A stretch of 64,000 nucleotides of DNA from Merdibacter massiliensis. GTDB taxonomy: Bacteria; Bacillota_I; Bacilli_A; Erysipelotrichales; Erysipelotrichaceae. The translations under genes were made by a program, and so were the position numbers. Where the stretch lies: assembly GCF_900155395.1 (NCBI RefSeq), contig NZ_LT699726.1, forward strand, positions 1-64,000, written 5' to 3'. Position 1 is the first letter of the stretch. Each line of letters opens with the position of its first letter. Below, piece after piece: positions 17,196 through 25,848 of this stretch. The notes beneath the pieces were generated by a model. It worked only from the letters and a program-made list of their open reading frames with translations, had not been told where the DNA came from and ran no database searches.

Positions 17196-19058
17196 TCAGT
17201 CCAATATTTTTTGTATACAGCCCAGCCGCTCTAAAAGACGCAAATAACACATGAGCATATCTGCACAACGTATTCCGCTCTCCCCTTCTACTCGATCAAT
17301 GATCTCTCCTTCGCTGCGCTGTCCATCTATGCAGTAGAGACACAATACTTCACAAAGCGCTTTGTCTGTATTCTCTTTAAACTCTTCATCATATGCATCG
17401 ATCCACGTTAACTTCTCTTTATTTTCCAGAAATAAAGAACGAAGAGATTCAATCGGATCCTTGCATTTACGCTTATAAATAGTTGTTCCTGTGTTATCAG
17501 AAAGCATATCCTGCGGCAATAAGGACTCAATTCGCGCATATTGTTTCTCTAAACTGATTGTTTCACAGTAATGCAGCAGATCTTTGGCACAAGCAAGATG
17601 AAATTCTTTTAAAACAGCTAATTCTCTTTTGAATAAATCTTCATCATGTTTTTTTCGATAGGCTTTTCGCTTTTTTTCCTCTATTTGTTTCATCAAATGT
17701 GTACATTGATGAGTATAAACAGCTGCAGCGGTTTCTTTATCCATATTGCTTAAAAGATATACATAAGAAGCTGCCACTACTGTGGAATATTTTAACACTG
17801 CCGTATCCATTCGCTGTAAGGTATCCCCGCTTGTATGATAGTACAGATCCGGCATTTGCCCCAGCATGACACAGGGAATATCTACCTGTGGATCACTCAA
17901 AATAAAATGATCGCTTCCTAATCCAAATTCTTCTTCTTTGATCAACACATTTTGCAAGAGGATATCCTCTTTACAAGATGGTTCCTGTTTTACTTCTTCC
18001 AATAACAAAGAAGCAAGCTCCCCAGCAATAGATGGACTTGCATAAGGAAGATGCGTTAAAGTAATCGGTCCGGTAATGCCCTCTTGTTTTGCTCCGATCA
18101 TGTCTAAATTGATGGCTGCACAATAAGCGGATAGATCTTTCTTATCATGAATATAATGGTATGTTCCCGTAAATTCCGGAATCAAAAGTACTTGAATCGT
18201 TTTTTCCAATGGAGACAATTTCCCCTGATCAAGCAAGCGCTTGATGGCAATCAAAGTTTCCAAGGCCCCGCTAACACCTGAAGCATTATCATTTGCAGAA
18301 GCATATGGATGACACAAATGCGCTGTGATCAAAACCGTTTCTTTACTTTTCCCTGGCAAAGTAGCTTCCACGACCTCGATCTGCCCATCTTCGATTTTGG
18401 TATCCATATAAGCAAGTGCTTTTGGATAAGGAGAATCTGCTTTTCCTTGCGCAAATCTTTCTTTTTGCAATTGACACAGTGCTTTTAATTGCAAAGACAA
18501 GCGTGAGGAAATAACAAAACCAAATCCTTTTGCCTCCTCTTCACTATAATCCCACCAAAAACCGGTATAATTGCGAACATCCGGCACATCCTGCGGGCTG
18601 CGGAAGAAATTGGTTTCATTCAAATAATCAGAGATGATGCCAAGTGCACCCTTTTGAAATGCCCAACGGTAACGTTTTACTTGTTCATGTGTAAATAAAA
18701 GTTTGTCCTTAAAATCAACATCTTCATAATTAGATGGATCGCTTCCTTTGTCCATATCGATGATCTCAAGAGGTCTTTGTGCATCTTGCCATGCGATGCT
18801 TTGGGTAATAACTTGGATAGGATCTTCTTTAAAATCGGCTAGTTTTAACTGTTTCGGTTCAATGACCTGACACCAGCCGTCATTGCAGTTCCATTCAGGA
18901 AATAACCGGTAACTGCCAGCAAAAGTCTTTTCTTTCATCTCATAAGGAATCACTCGTGCATCAATTCCATATGCATGCAGCAGCTGGACACAATCTAAAG
19001 CAGCACGATAATAACTTCTTGTTGTCTGAATACGATGATGACGGGATACCATAGACAA
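17196..19058 (-). CDS. DUF4910/M28-like aminopeptidase-domain protein
   Basis: A peptidase-like protein of at least 620 residues. An N-terminal region is followed by a PA-like insert, then a zinc-peptidase core with ITAHLCHPYASANDNASG (about residues 247-264), LLIPEFTGT, INLDMIGAKQ and FGLGSDHF as likely metal and catalytic positions. A C-terminal winged-helix-like tail ends the protein. Substrate unknown. The TTG at 19058 has no RBS. The frame stays open upstream and encodes a plausible family N-terminus, up to an AUU codon at 19119-19121 that has AGAGAGG 5 nt before it. The real protein may therefore start there with a rare codon. Confidence 0.75.
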   Translation of the reverse strand: MSMVSRHHRIQTTRSYYRAALDCVQLLHAYGIDARVIPYEMKEKTFAGSYRLFPEWNCNDGWCQVIEPKQLKLADFKEDPIQVITQSIAWQDAQRPLEIIDMDKGSDPSNYEDVDFKDKLLFTHEQVKRYRWAFQKGALGIISDYLNETNFFRSPQDVPDVRNYTGFWWDYSEEEAKGFGFVISSRLSLQLKALCQLQKERFAQGKADSPYPKALAYMDTKIEDGQIEVVEATLPGKSKETVLITAHLCHPYASANDNASGVSGALETLIAIKRLLDQGKLSPLEKTIQVLLIPEFTGTYHYIHDKKDLSAYCAAINLDMIGAKQEGITGPITLTHLPYASPSIAGELASLLLEEVKQEPSCKEDILLQNVLIKEEEFGLGSDHFILSDPQVDIPCVMLGQMPDLYYHTSGDTLQRMDTAVLKYSTVVAASYVYLLSNMDKETAAAVYTHQCTHLMKQIEEKKRKAYRKKHDEDLFKRELAVLKEFHLACAKDLLHYCETISLEKQYARIESLLPQDMLSDNTGTTIYKRKCKDPIESLRSLFLENKEKLTWIDAYDEEFKENTDKALCEVLCLYCIDGQRSEGEIIDRVEGESGIRCADMLMCYLRLLERLGCIQKILD

Positions 19059-19156
19059 AATACGATATAATCGCTCCTGACTGATTTCCCTTTTGAATGC
19101 CTGGATAACTTGTTGCGTAATGATCGCCTCTCTTTCTATTCTTTTAAGATGATTTG

Positions 19157-19185
19157 ATTATACGCCTGTCTGTTTATATTGTCTA
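19157..19185 (-). promoter_or_regulatory. Sigma-A promoter for the M28-like peptidase
   Basis: TAGACA (19180-19185) and TATAAT (19157-19162) are exactly 17 bp apart on the minus strand. The start site would lie near 19150, about 20 nt before the AGAGAGG ribosome binding site. Confidence 0.7.
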
Positions 19186-19213
19186 TGTATTCCATTTCCC
19201 TCTATCGATATCT

Positions 19214-20704
19214 TTACGCTGCAGTTGATGAATGAACGCCAAGCCCTTCCATTTGTTTTTGCTTTACATACCCTTCTTCCACCAGCTGATTCATTAGAGC
19301 TATATATTTATCTCGCTTTTGATCTGCATCATCATCCATCAATGTATAATGACGAGTATATTCGATATCATCTATATAAAAGTAAAAATTGACATCTACC
19401 ATGACAGCTGCATTCGACTGCCAGCGACTTGAATCTGGCTCTGCCTTCTTATCTTCTATGACCCTATCCTGAAGTTTGATCAGTTCCTGCATCTCTTTTT
19501 CTTCTGTTTTACAGTCCAATACTTTAGTTGTTATCGTATAATAGGAACTCTCTTCCATGTCATTTAATGTTATCTCTATTTTTAGGCGTTCTATATTTTC
19601 TGGTATTTTTTCTTGAATAAAACCAAATCCTGAAGTTTGAACAAATAAAGATTTAGCCGAAAACATGCAAATAAGCAGGCCAATACAGATTGCTACTTGA
19701 AAAAGTCGAATATGGATCTTTCTTTGCGCAATGAACCATAAAACAAAATATAAAAAAACAGATACAATAAATGGCGGGTTCAAAAAATGATCATATCCCC
19801 AAGCATAGGAGAAAATAAACAGTGCTAGTGTCAATAAACTGATGACCATCGGATATGTCCATAATGATCTTGTTGGTGTCTGTGCATCTTCTGCTTTTTT
19901 CAATATAAAACTGCGTTTCGCACCAAAGTAAAAAATCCAACAGATAGCAAGCCATATGATCCAAATTCCAGAAGGAATCAGCCAAAAATCAACAGGAGTC
20001 TCATTAACAAAAAACTGCAGGATGATTTCAATTATCAATAAGCCTCCGGCAGTAGGCACGCTTATTAAACAGGCAAGCCAGCGCACTAATGGGTTCCCTA
20101 ATAAACTTTCATAAAATAGATCAAACAAATGACAATAGATAAATTCATTTGCATATTGTGAGAACATGGCCATTACGGAAGCTATCAACAAAATTGGAAT
20201 GATAAAATAACAAACAGTTAGGATGATTGCATCTAATCGAGAATGACTGACGATCGCTGCCCATGTATTGAATGAATATAACAACAAAGTAAGGGTAAAT
20301 ATTTTCCCAATGATCGAAAGAACTTCCCAATCCAGAAAATTAACTTGTATGATCGGAATGGTAATGATCAAAGAAATACCAGGAAATGCCCACAAATAAA
20401 GAATTCCTAAAAAGAATATATTCGTGAAAAAGGTCTTTCTTTTCATTCCCACGCAAGAATACAGATCCATTTCTCTCCGATTCCATAAAAAATGAAACAA
20501 ATAAATCGGCAAGAGGAAAGCTACTATGAACATCACAAAGAATAAGATAATCAAAAATAATGTCATACGATCTGTTTTATTGACGCTGAAATGTAAACCA
20601 AAAGAGAATAAAGGAAAGATACTGATCAAAAAAATACAGTAAACAATCAAAAAATTACGGTCGCGCCATAAATGATATCGAATATAAGAAAGGCTATTGT
20701 TCAT
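19214..20704 (-). CDS. ABC transporter permease, large membrane subunit
   Basis: A 496-residue protein with about ten membrane segments in the first 340 residues and a soluble C-terminal domain of about 140 residues (from about PENIERLKIEITLND) of the kind found in some antibiotic-response permeases. It is last in the operon 23434 to 19214: permease, GntR, ATPase, permease. The second permease (21947-23434) has the same architecture, so the two probably form a heterodimer with the ATPase. Start ATG 20704 (MNNSLSY) chosen over 20713, which abuts its RBS. It overlaps the ATPase gene by 11 bp. Substrate unknown. Confidence 0.8.
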   Translation of the reverse strand: MNNSLSYIRYHLWRDRNFLIVYCIFLISIFPLFSFGLHFSVNKTDRMTLFLIILFFVMFIVAFLLPIYLFHFLWNRREMDLYSCVGMKRKTFFTNIFFLGILYLWAFPGISLIITIPIIQVNFLDWEVLSIIGKIFTLTLLLYSFNTWAAIVSHSRLDAIILTVCYFIIPILLIASVMAMFSQYANEFIYCHLFDLFYESLLGNPLVRWLACLISVPTAGGLLIIEIILQFFVNETPVDFWLIPSGIWIIWLAICWIFYFGAKRSFILKKAEDAQTPTRSLWTYPMVISLLTLALFIFSYAWGYDHFLNPPFIVSVFLYFVLWFIAQRKIHIRLFQVAICIGLLICMFSAKSLFVQTSGFGFIQEKIPENIERLKIEITLNDMEESSYYTITTKVLDCKTEEKEMQELIKLQDRVIEDKKAEPDSSRWQSNAAVMVDVNFYFYIDDIEYTRHYTLMDDDADQKRDKYIALMNQLVEEGYVKQKQMEGLGVHSSTAA

Positions 20705-21587
20705 AGACACCATACCCTTTCAATTCCATTTCATAAAGAAATACTTCTTCCAAATTTACATTTTGCACTTCCAATATCACTGGATTTAATGAGCGCAAAT
20801 AATTGATGATCTTTTCCACATTTCCTTTCACGATCAACTTTGCAAACTTGGATTCTACGCGAATGCTCAGTAAATCTAGATGTTCAAATAGACTAGGATC
20901 TATTTCTTCTTTAAAGGCCAATTGAATAGCATGTACATTTTCTTTAATTTCATCAATATCGCCGCTTGTTGTAATACAATGTTCATCCAAAATACCAAAA
21001 CCATCGCAAATATCTTCTAATTCACGAATATTATGAGAAGAGATCAATACGGTCATTTTCTTTTCTTCAACACGATTGGCTAATGCTCTTTGAAACATCA
21101 AACGCATCATCGGATCTAATCCATCAAACACTTCATCCAATAATAAGAGTTTCGGAGATATCGCCAATGCAAATATAATAAATGCCTGTCTTTTCATTCC
21201 TTTTGAAAATTGTGCCATCAATTGATTCTCATCCAAACGAAATAATTTTAAATAATAGGCATAGCGTTCTTCATCAAAAGAAGGATACCACATTTGATAA
21301 AATTGCTTCATATCCTTAATCGATGCATTATGAAAATAAAATGGTTCATCGCTGATAAATAAAATATCTTTCTTTACAGATGGATTATCAAATATAGGTT
21401 CATTATTCCAAGTAACGACACCAGCATCTTCCTTTATGATACCTGCTAATATACGAAGCAATGTGCTTTTGCCAGCTCCATTAGGTCCTACTAATCCGAA
21501 GATTGTTCCATCCGCAATTTCTAGATTTACTTGATCCAAGACCTGCAAGTTCCCCAGCCTCTTAGACATGCATCGAATGTTCAACAT
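20694..21587 (-). CDS. ABC transporter ATP-binding protein (YtrB-like)
   Basis: An ATPase of 297 residues from ATG 21587, which has GGGAGG upstream; the longer frame to 21680 runs through the gntR gene. Walker A is VGPNGAGKST, the signature region is degenerate (FSKGMKRQAFIIFALA), Walker B is LLLLDEVFDGLD, and the switch histidine is in ISSHNIRELE. It belongs to the group paired with GntR repressors in ytr-type operons. The start overlaps gntR by 26 bp. Confidence 0.9.
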   Translation of the reverse strand: MLNIRCMSKRLGNLQVLDQVNLEIADGTIFGLVGPNGAGKSTLLRILAGIIKEDAGVVTWNNEPIFDNPSVKKDILFISDEPFYFHNASIKDMKQFYQMWYPSFDEERYAYYLKLFRLDENQLMAQFSKGMKRQAFIIFALAISPKLLLLDEVFDGLDPMMRLMFQRALANRVEEKKMTVLISSHNIRELEDICDGFGILDEHCITTSGDIDEIKENVHAIQLAFKEEIDPSLFEHLDLLSIRVESKFAKLIVKGNVEKIINYLRSLNPVILEVQNVNLEEVFLYEMELKGYGVYEQ

Positions 21588-21954
21588 ACGAATCTTCCTC
21601 CCTATAAATACGTTCAATACGTCTGACCAGTTCATTTTGATCAATGTGGTAATTTCGAAGTTCTTTAATGTACATATCAAACCGAGATATCTTTTCCTCT
21701 TTGATCAATTCATCTACATGTTTTGTCGTTATATAGCATCCTTTGCCCGGAATCTTATAGATGATCTTGTTTTTCTCTAGTTTGGAATATGCTTTTGCCA
21801 CTGTATTCGGATTAATACCCAATTCAGATGCTAATGACCGCACACTTGGTAACTGCTCATTTTCAATCAATACCCCTGCTGTGATATATTCTAAAATTTG
21901 TATTTTTAATTGTTCAAAAATTGGAATATGGCTTTGCGTTTTGATTTCAAACAT
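21562..21954 (-). CDS. GntR/YtrA-family transcriptional repressor
   Basis: A 130-residue YtrA-type regulator: a winged helix (residues 10-75: PIFEQLKIQILEYI, QLPSVRSLASELGINPNTVAKAY) and a short helical dimerization tail. In B. subtilis, YtrA represses an ABC operon that is induced by lipid-II-binding antibiotics. Here the gene is second in its own operon, and a dyad overlapping the operon promoter (23449-23472) fits autorepression. Confidence 0.9.
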   Translation of the reverse strand: MFEIKTQSHIPIFEQLKIQILEYITAGVLIENEQLPSVRSLASELGINPNTVAKAYSKLEKNKIIYKIPGKGCYITTKHVDELIKEEKISRFDMYIKELRNYHIDQNELVRRIERIYREEDSYVEHSMHV

Positions 21955-23434
21955 TTGCCTCTGGCTCCTTTCTCATCATATCTCCTAAATATAGGTAAGA
22001 ATCTCCTTCTACGAGCGTTGTTACATAGTACTGTAATTCGTATTCACCATCATTTTCCAACAGCAATTCAAATAAATTTTGCAGATAACGATTCATTTCT
22101 TCATAACTTCCTGCATAATCAAAGAACTGATCATGCCCTGTATCCAACGAATACCAGTACATGATGCGGTATGCATAGGTGTCGCTTTCCTTATTGGAAC
22201 ATCCCATCAGATCATGTTGTATCAATTGCACTCTTGATAAAAGATTACTATCGTTCTTGATATGAATGTCAAGATCATTTAATGTGCTATTCTCCTCTAA
22301 CTGTATATGATTTTTATCTAAGATCTGTTTGATCAGTTGTTGATTTTCTTCATTTATGTTCAGATCGATGGTTAAGGTGATGGTCAGTTCTTGAAACTTT
22401 TCTTTTGGGATGATTTCTTGAACCTGTCCAAAACCTTGTGTTGTTATAAATAAGAATGAAGTGATGATTTCAAAAATAGTTACAGCTGTAAATCCGATCA
22501 ACATATGCGATGTGAAATTTACTTTCCTTTTATAAATAAAATAAAAAGTTGCATAAATCAAAAAGATCATCATATAGAGAAAAGGGGTCCATTCATTCCA
22601 TTGAATACAGTTTAATAAAGATAATAATATTATTAAGATCATCAATGGATAAACGAGATAAGAACATGTATACACACCACACTCTTCTTCCTTTATTTTT
22701 TTAAATTGCCAGATTGTCCATACAAAGGCCATAATTGCCAATATGCTCCACCATAACAGCAAAGGTATGACTGGTTGTATGGAAGTTTGAAGTTTAATGA
22801 TCGAAAATAAATAGGGCATCAATTGAAACAAAGAGAAAAAGCTGAAGTAGTAATACAAATCTTCATTCATCATATCTGCGTAATCATATGCTTGAATCAG
22901 ATAAGAAGAACGGCTGTTTATAAAACTTTCAAAACTGAACTGCAGAAAAGCAAGTAACAACAACCATCCAAATCCAATGATCACTGCATCCATCATTCTT
23001 CGGCAGCGGGACAGGAAAAATACTGTAATAGCATAAATCACATTATGGAGAAAAAAACTGACTAACCAGTAATTAACAAACAAATGCAAGTTCCATCCAG
23101 TACAGAACCAGACATAATAAAGCAGCAGCAGCTGTATAAATATCCAGCCAAGAAAGTAATGATAAACAAATAATCTTCTTCTTGTAATAGGCATTGAAAA
23201 AACGAACATCGCTGCACTGGAATGATAAAGAAACCGAAATGTATGAATGGCTACCATGATCGTAAATATCATGGAAATCAATGTAAGCAATTGTTGGCTG
23301 TAAGATTGTGGTTGTGCAAATGAAGACACCAAACATAGTGGAATCACAATAAAAAATCCACAAAATCCAACAAAATAATATCGAAAACTTTGACGGATGG
23401 ATAACCTCATCCATTTTTGAAAAGTAATATGCAT
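21947..23434 (-). CDS. ABC transporter permease, large membrane subunit
   Basis: A 495-residue membrane protein with about ten hydrophobic segments and a soluble C-terminal domain starting near PKEKFQELTITLTID, parallel to the subunit at 19214-20704. First gene of the GntR-ABC operon. I start at ATG 23434 (MHITFQKW), which has AGAGAGGG upstream, rather than 23494, which lies upstream of the operator. It overlaps gntR by 8 bp. Confidence 0.8.
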   Translation of the reverse strand: MHITFQKWMRLSIRQSFRYYFVGFCGFFIVIPLCLVSSFAQPQSYSQQLLTLISMIFTIMVAIHTFRFLYHSSAAMFVFSMPITRRRLFVYHYFLGWIFIQLLLLYYVWFCTGWNLHLFVNYWLVSFFLHNVIYAITVFFLSRCRRMMDAVIIGFGWLLLLAFLQFSFESFINSRSSYLIQAYDYADMMNEDLYYYFSFFSLFQLMPYLFSIIKLQTSIQPVIPLLLWWSILAIMAFVWTIWQFKKIKEEECGVYTCSYLVYPLMILIILLSLLNCIQWNEWTPFLYMMIFLIYATFYFIYKRKVNFTSHMLIGFTAVTIFEIITSFLFITTQGFGQVQEIIPKEKFQELTITLTIDLNINEENQQLIKQILDKNHIQLEENSTLNDLDIHIKNDSNLLSRVQLIQHDLMGCSNKESDTYAYRIMYWYSLDTGHDQFFDYAGSYEEMNRYLQNLFELLLENDGEYELQYYVTTLVEGDSYLYLGDMMRKEPEANV

Positions 23435-23448
23435 GCAATTCCCTCTCT

Positions 23449-23494
23449 GTACTATATCCAATGATACAGTACAAGATATCTGAAATGAAAGCAA
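23449..23494 (-). promoter_or_regulatory. Promoter and YtrA-type operator of the GntR-ABC operon
   Basis: TTGCTT (23489-23494) and TACTGT (23466-23471) lie 17 bp apart on the minus strand. A dyad, GTACTATAT-N6-ATACAGTAC on the plus strand (23449-23472), covers the -10 and start region. YtrA-family operators share GTACT/AGTAC half-sites, so repression by the operon's own GntR protein is likely. Confidence 0.6.
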
Positions 23495-23613
23495 TACGAT
23501 TCCTAAATTATGACAAAACTGTTATTTCTTTGCCATTTTTATGTAAGGACAGTTAATAAAAACCACGCCAAATGTAAAGCTCCAATAAAATGGGACACTT
23601 ATAAATAACCACA

Positions 23614-24522
23614 CTATAGGTAGGATTCTCTGTATTTCATAGGAGGCATACCTTTTAATTTCTTTTGTGGTCTTTGATGATTATAGAAGTAGATATAATC
23701 ATCAACTTTCTTAATAAGATCATCAAAGGTATTTGGGATATTGTTATTAAGTTCTAAGCATTCAGATTTAAGATGAGAAAAGAAATTTTCACAACAGGCA
23801 TTATCATAACAATTCGCTTTTCTTGAATGTGATATTGTAACTCCATAACTATCAAGATATTTGATATATATGATATTTGTATACTGGAAACCTTGATCGC
23901 TATGGATGATGCATTCAATTGTTGGATTCCATATCTTATCATTGATGATCTCTTTTATATTGTTCATAACGATATTCATATCGTTAAATTTAGATATTTT
24001 ATATGCTAAAATAGAATTGTCATAAAGATCTTTAATAACGGAAATATACATACGACCTTTTTGACAATAGATATAGCTTACGTCAGTAACTAACTTTTCT
24101 AAAGGACGTGAAGCTTTAAAGTTTCTAGCGAGGACATTATCACAAACTGTTCTTGCTTTTTTGTCTTTTTCTTGAATCGTACAGCATTTAAACTTTTTCT
24201 TCCTGATAGGTGAGGATAAACCTAATATCTTCATATAACGATAAACAGTCTTTTCATTATAAATGACACCAGTATCTAAAGCTATTTTCATTGTTATATA
24301 ACGATATCCTTTATAAGATTCATAAAATATCATTTCTATCTGATCGGCTAAGAAATCATCAAATGAATACCTTATAGGCCTGCCTATATTTAACCAACGA
24401 TAATATCCACTACTTGATACTTTAAGATAATTACATAATCTTCTAACTGGATATTTATCTTTTAAATCATAAACTATCGAATATCTTAGTGCTCTCCGTA
24501 TATTTTGCGGAGAGCCTTCGCT
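23614..24522 (-). CDS. IS3-family transposase OrfB (DDE integrase domain), made by -1 frameshift
   Basis: The frame is open from the slippery A7 run (24522-24528) to 23614, 303 codons. It is translated as the C-terminal part of OrfAB; an internal ATG at 24333 would give only 239 residues. The HTH_21-like N-terminal part (PVRRLCNYLKVSSSGYYRW) is followed by the DDE core: D in VTDVSYIYC, D in HSDQGFQY and E in CCENFFSHLKSE. All three catalytic residues are present. Confidence 0.85.
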   Translation of the reverse strand, partial: SEGSPQNIRRALRYSIVYDLKDKYPVRRLCNYLKVSSSGYYRWLNIGRPIRYSFDDFLADQIEMIFYESYKGYRYITMKIALDTGVIYNEKTVYRYMKILGLSSPIRKKKFKCCTIQEKDKKARTVCDNVLARNFKASRPLEKLVTDVSYIYCQKGRMYISVIKDLYDNSILAYKISKFNDMNIVMNNIKEIINDKIWNPTIECIIHSDQGFQYTNIIYIKYLDSYGVTISHSRKANCYDNACCENFFSHLKSECLELNNNIPNTFDDLIKKVDDYIYFYNHQRPQKKLKGMPPMKYRESYL

Positions 24523-24833
24523 TTTTTTAATATTTCGTTCTCCATCTTAAGATATTCTAGCTGTTCATCTTTGGTCATATAATCAAGATCTATTTTCTTA
24601 GATCTACCTTTATTTACTCCATCTTTTTTACCTAAGCGTCTGCCATCATCTTTAAGTAATTCTGGATTTTGTTTATATAGTCTTATCCAATTTCTTAAGG
24701 TTCTATTATCTTTGATACCATATATTTTGCATATGCTGCGTAATCCACCATATTCATCACTTAGATAATCTTCTACTGCTTTAGTTTTTAACTCTGGAGT
24801 ATATTTATTAAATTTTGTACTCTTTTTAGCCAT
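24486..24833 (-). CDS. IS3-family transposase OrfA (HTH)
   Basis: A 115-residue DNA-binding protein: HTH segment YTPELKTKAVEDYL...LRSICKIYGIKDNRTLRNWI, then a leucine-zipper-like tail (DEQLEYLKMENEILKKAKAL). Near its end TTA AAA AAA gives a slippery A7, followed 6 nt later by an 8-bp stem (GCTCTCCG/CGGAGAGC), the usual IS3 arrangement for making OrfAB. Promoter sequences lie within the IS end at 24834-24904. Confidence 0.9.
   Translation of the reverse strand: MAKKSTKFNKYTPELKTKAVEDYLSDEYGGLRSICKIYGIKDNRTLRNWIRLYKQNPELLKDDGRRLGKKDGVNKGRSKKIDLDYMTKDEQLEYLKMENEILKKAKALRKIYGEH
24491..24528 (-). promoter_or_regulatory. Programmed -1 frameshift signal of the IS3 element
   Basis: Slippery A7 at 24522-24528, with a stimulatory hairpin formed by 24491-24498 and 24508-24515 around a 9-nt loop. 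Shifting back one base joins orfA to the open orfB frame. Confidence 0.8.
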
Positions 24834-25005
24834 GATAAAAGCCCCTTTCTATTAGAGTCATGTGTGGTTTTATTATACATGTCTATTATAACTGGGGCTT
24901 TACAAAAATGACGTGGTTTTCTCTTCGGCTATAAGCCTGTATTACCAGCTCGCGTCTCAAGGCGCTGCTTTCACTTCGTTCAAGCTATCGCTTTTGACTC
25001 TCGCC

Positions 25006-25020
25006 CTCCCTCAAAGGGAG
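25006..25020. repeat. Subterminal hairpin of the IS200-type element
   Basis: CTCCCT and AGGGAG around CAA, 4 bp beyond the tnpA stop codon. IS200/IS605 elements carry such hairpins at their ends as recognition sites for TnpA. Bases 24905-25024 contain no gene. Confidence 0.45.
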
Positions 25021-25024
25021 TTTT

Positions 25025-25298
25025 TTATTTGCTCTTCGCTCTACTCTTGTTTTCTTCCTTTATTCCTTTTTCTTCAAACGGATCTTTATATTCTTTTACA
25101 CTCAATTTATCCATCATGATATCGTGCGCTTCTTGCTCGCGTATGTATTTTGCGATTGTTTCTGAATTCAATCCTACGGTGCTCACATAGTACCCTTCTG
25201 ACCAAAAATGTCGATTTCCATATTTATACTTTAAATTTGCATGCCGATCAAACATCATCAATGCTGATTTCCCTTTTAAATACCCCATAAAGGATGAA
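25025..25298 (-). pseudogene. IS200/IS605 tnpA, 3' part, cut by the 6.4-kb element
   Basis: About 91 codons beginning at the insertion junction, from SSFMGYLKGKSALMMFD on. The catalytic tyrosine region is present (TIAKYIREQE). The matching 5' part lies at 31735-31902 and ends in PPKISV; joining both across the GT core restores the family sequence. A longer reading frame to 25375 runs into the inserted element and is not real tnpA. Confidence 0.85.
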
Positions 25299-25323
25299 AC
25301 GCCAAACTTTACAAAGGGCGAAA
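25283..25323. other. attL of the 6.4-kb serine-recombinase element
   Basis: The tnpA sequence reaches the dinucleotide AC at 25299-25300 (GT on the minus strand). The element follows: GCCAAAC, then the 16-bp arm TTTACAAAGGGCGAAA (25308-25323). The arm is exactly inverted at the other end. Confidence 0.8.
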
Positions 25324-25440
25324 ACAGACCGTGAAACGGGCTGCTGACAACAAATAAAGGCTGAGTATCAAGCACCGGGAAAGTGCGAGATATTCAGCCT
25401 GTTTTGTTGTTTGGGGTTTCCAAAGGGTATCCCTTTGGCA

Positions 25441-25476
25441 CACGACTTTGCTTGCAAAGTGTAGTGTGTTATACGC
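25441..25476 (+). other. oriT of MobV (pMV158) type
   Basis: A hairpin ACTTTGC-TT-GCAAAGT (25445-25460) is followed by TAGTGTGTTATAC (25462-25474). The pMV158 MobM nick region contains the same TAGTGTGTTATAC next to a hairpin ending in AAAGT. The cognate MobV gene is at 28884-29825 in the same element. Confidence 0.75.
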
Positions 25477-25848
25477 TCTGTCAGCGTTGCTGCGAAAATG
25501 GGGTTGCCAATCGGGAGGGCAAGCACATTTGAAGCGGCAGGAAAACAGAGCTGTGATTGCGTGGCGTGGAGCTGCAAGCGCAGAACTGGTTTCATCAGCA
25601 GACAGGGCGTATATGAAAATTCTCGTTTCTCGTCCAACGCCGGACTTCGGGAGAAAGTGTCCCGAACTTGTGGACACACTCACAAAAAAGCAGACGGATT
25701 TCTCTATCGAAATCGAAATGTGCGGGAAGCCATTTTAGGGTTTTCCCGCCTTGATTACCCATCAGCAAAGGTGGGTGGGACTGTCAACGGCGGCGCAATT
25801 TTTGCGCCGTTCATCTTGACCGTTGACTGGCTGGCTGACTTTGCTATG

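Larger units (their letters stand above)
23573..24904 (-). mobile_element. IS3-family insertion sequence
   Basis: A complete 1332-bp element. The ends read TGTAAAGCTCCA (23573) and, inverted, TGTAAAGCCCCA (from 24904), with weaker pairing further in. Both flanks show AAA, a possible 3-bp target duplication that AT-rich DNA makes uninformative. It carries orfA and orfB joined by a frameshift signal. Its right end lies directly against the 3' flank of the IS200-type element. Confidence 0.85.
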
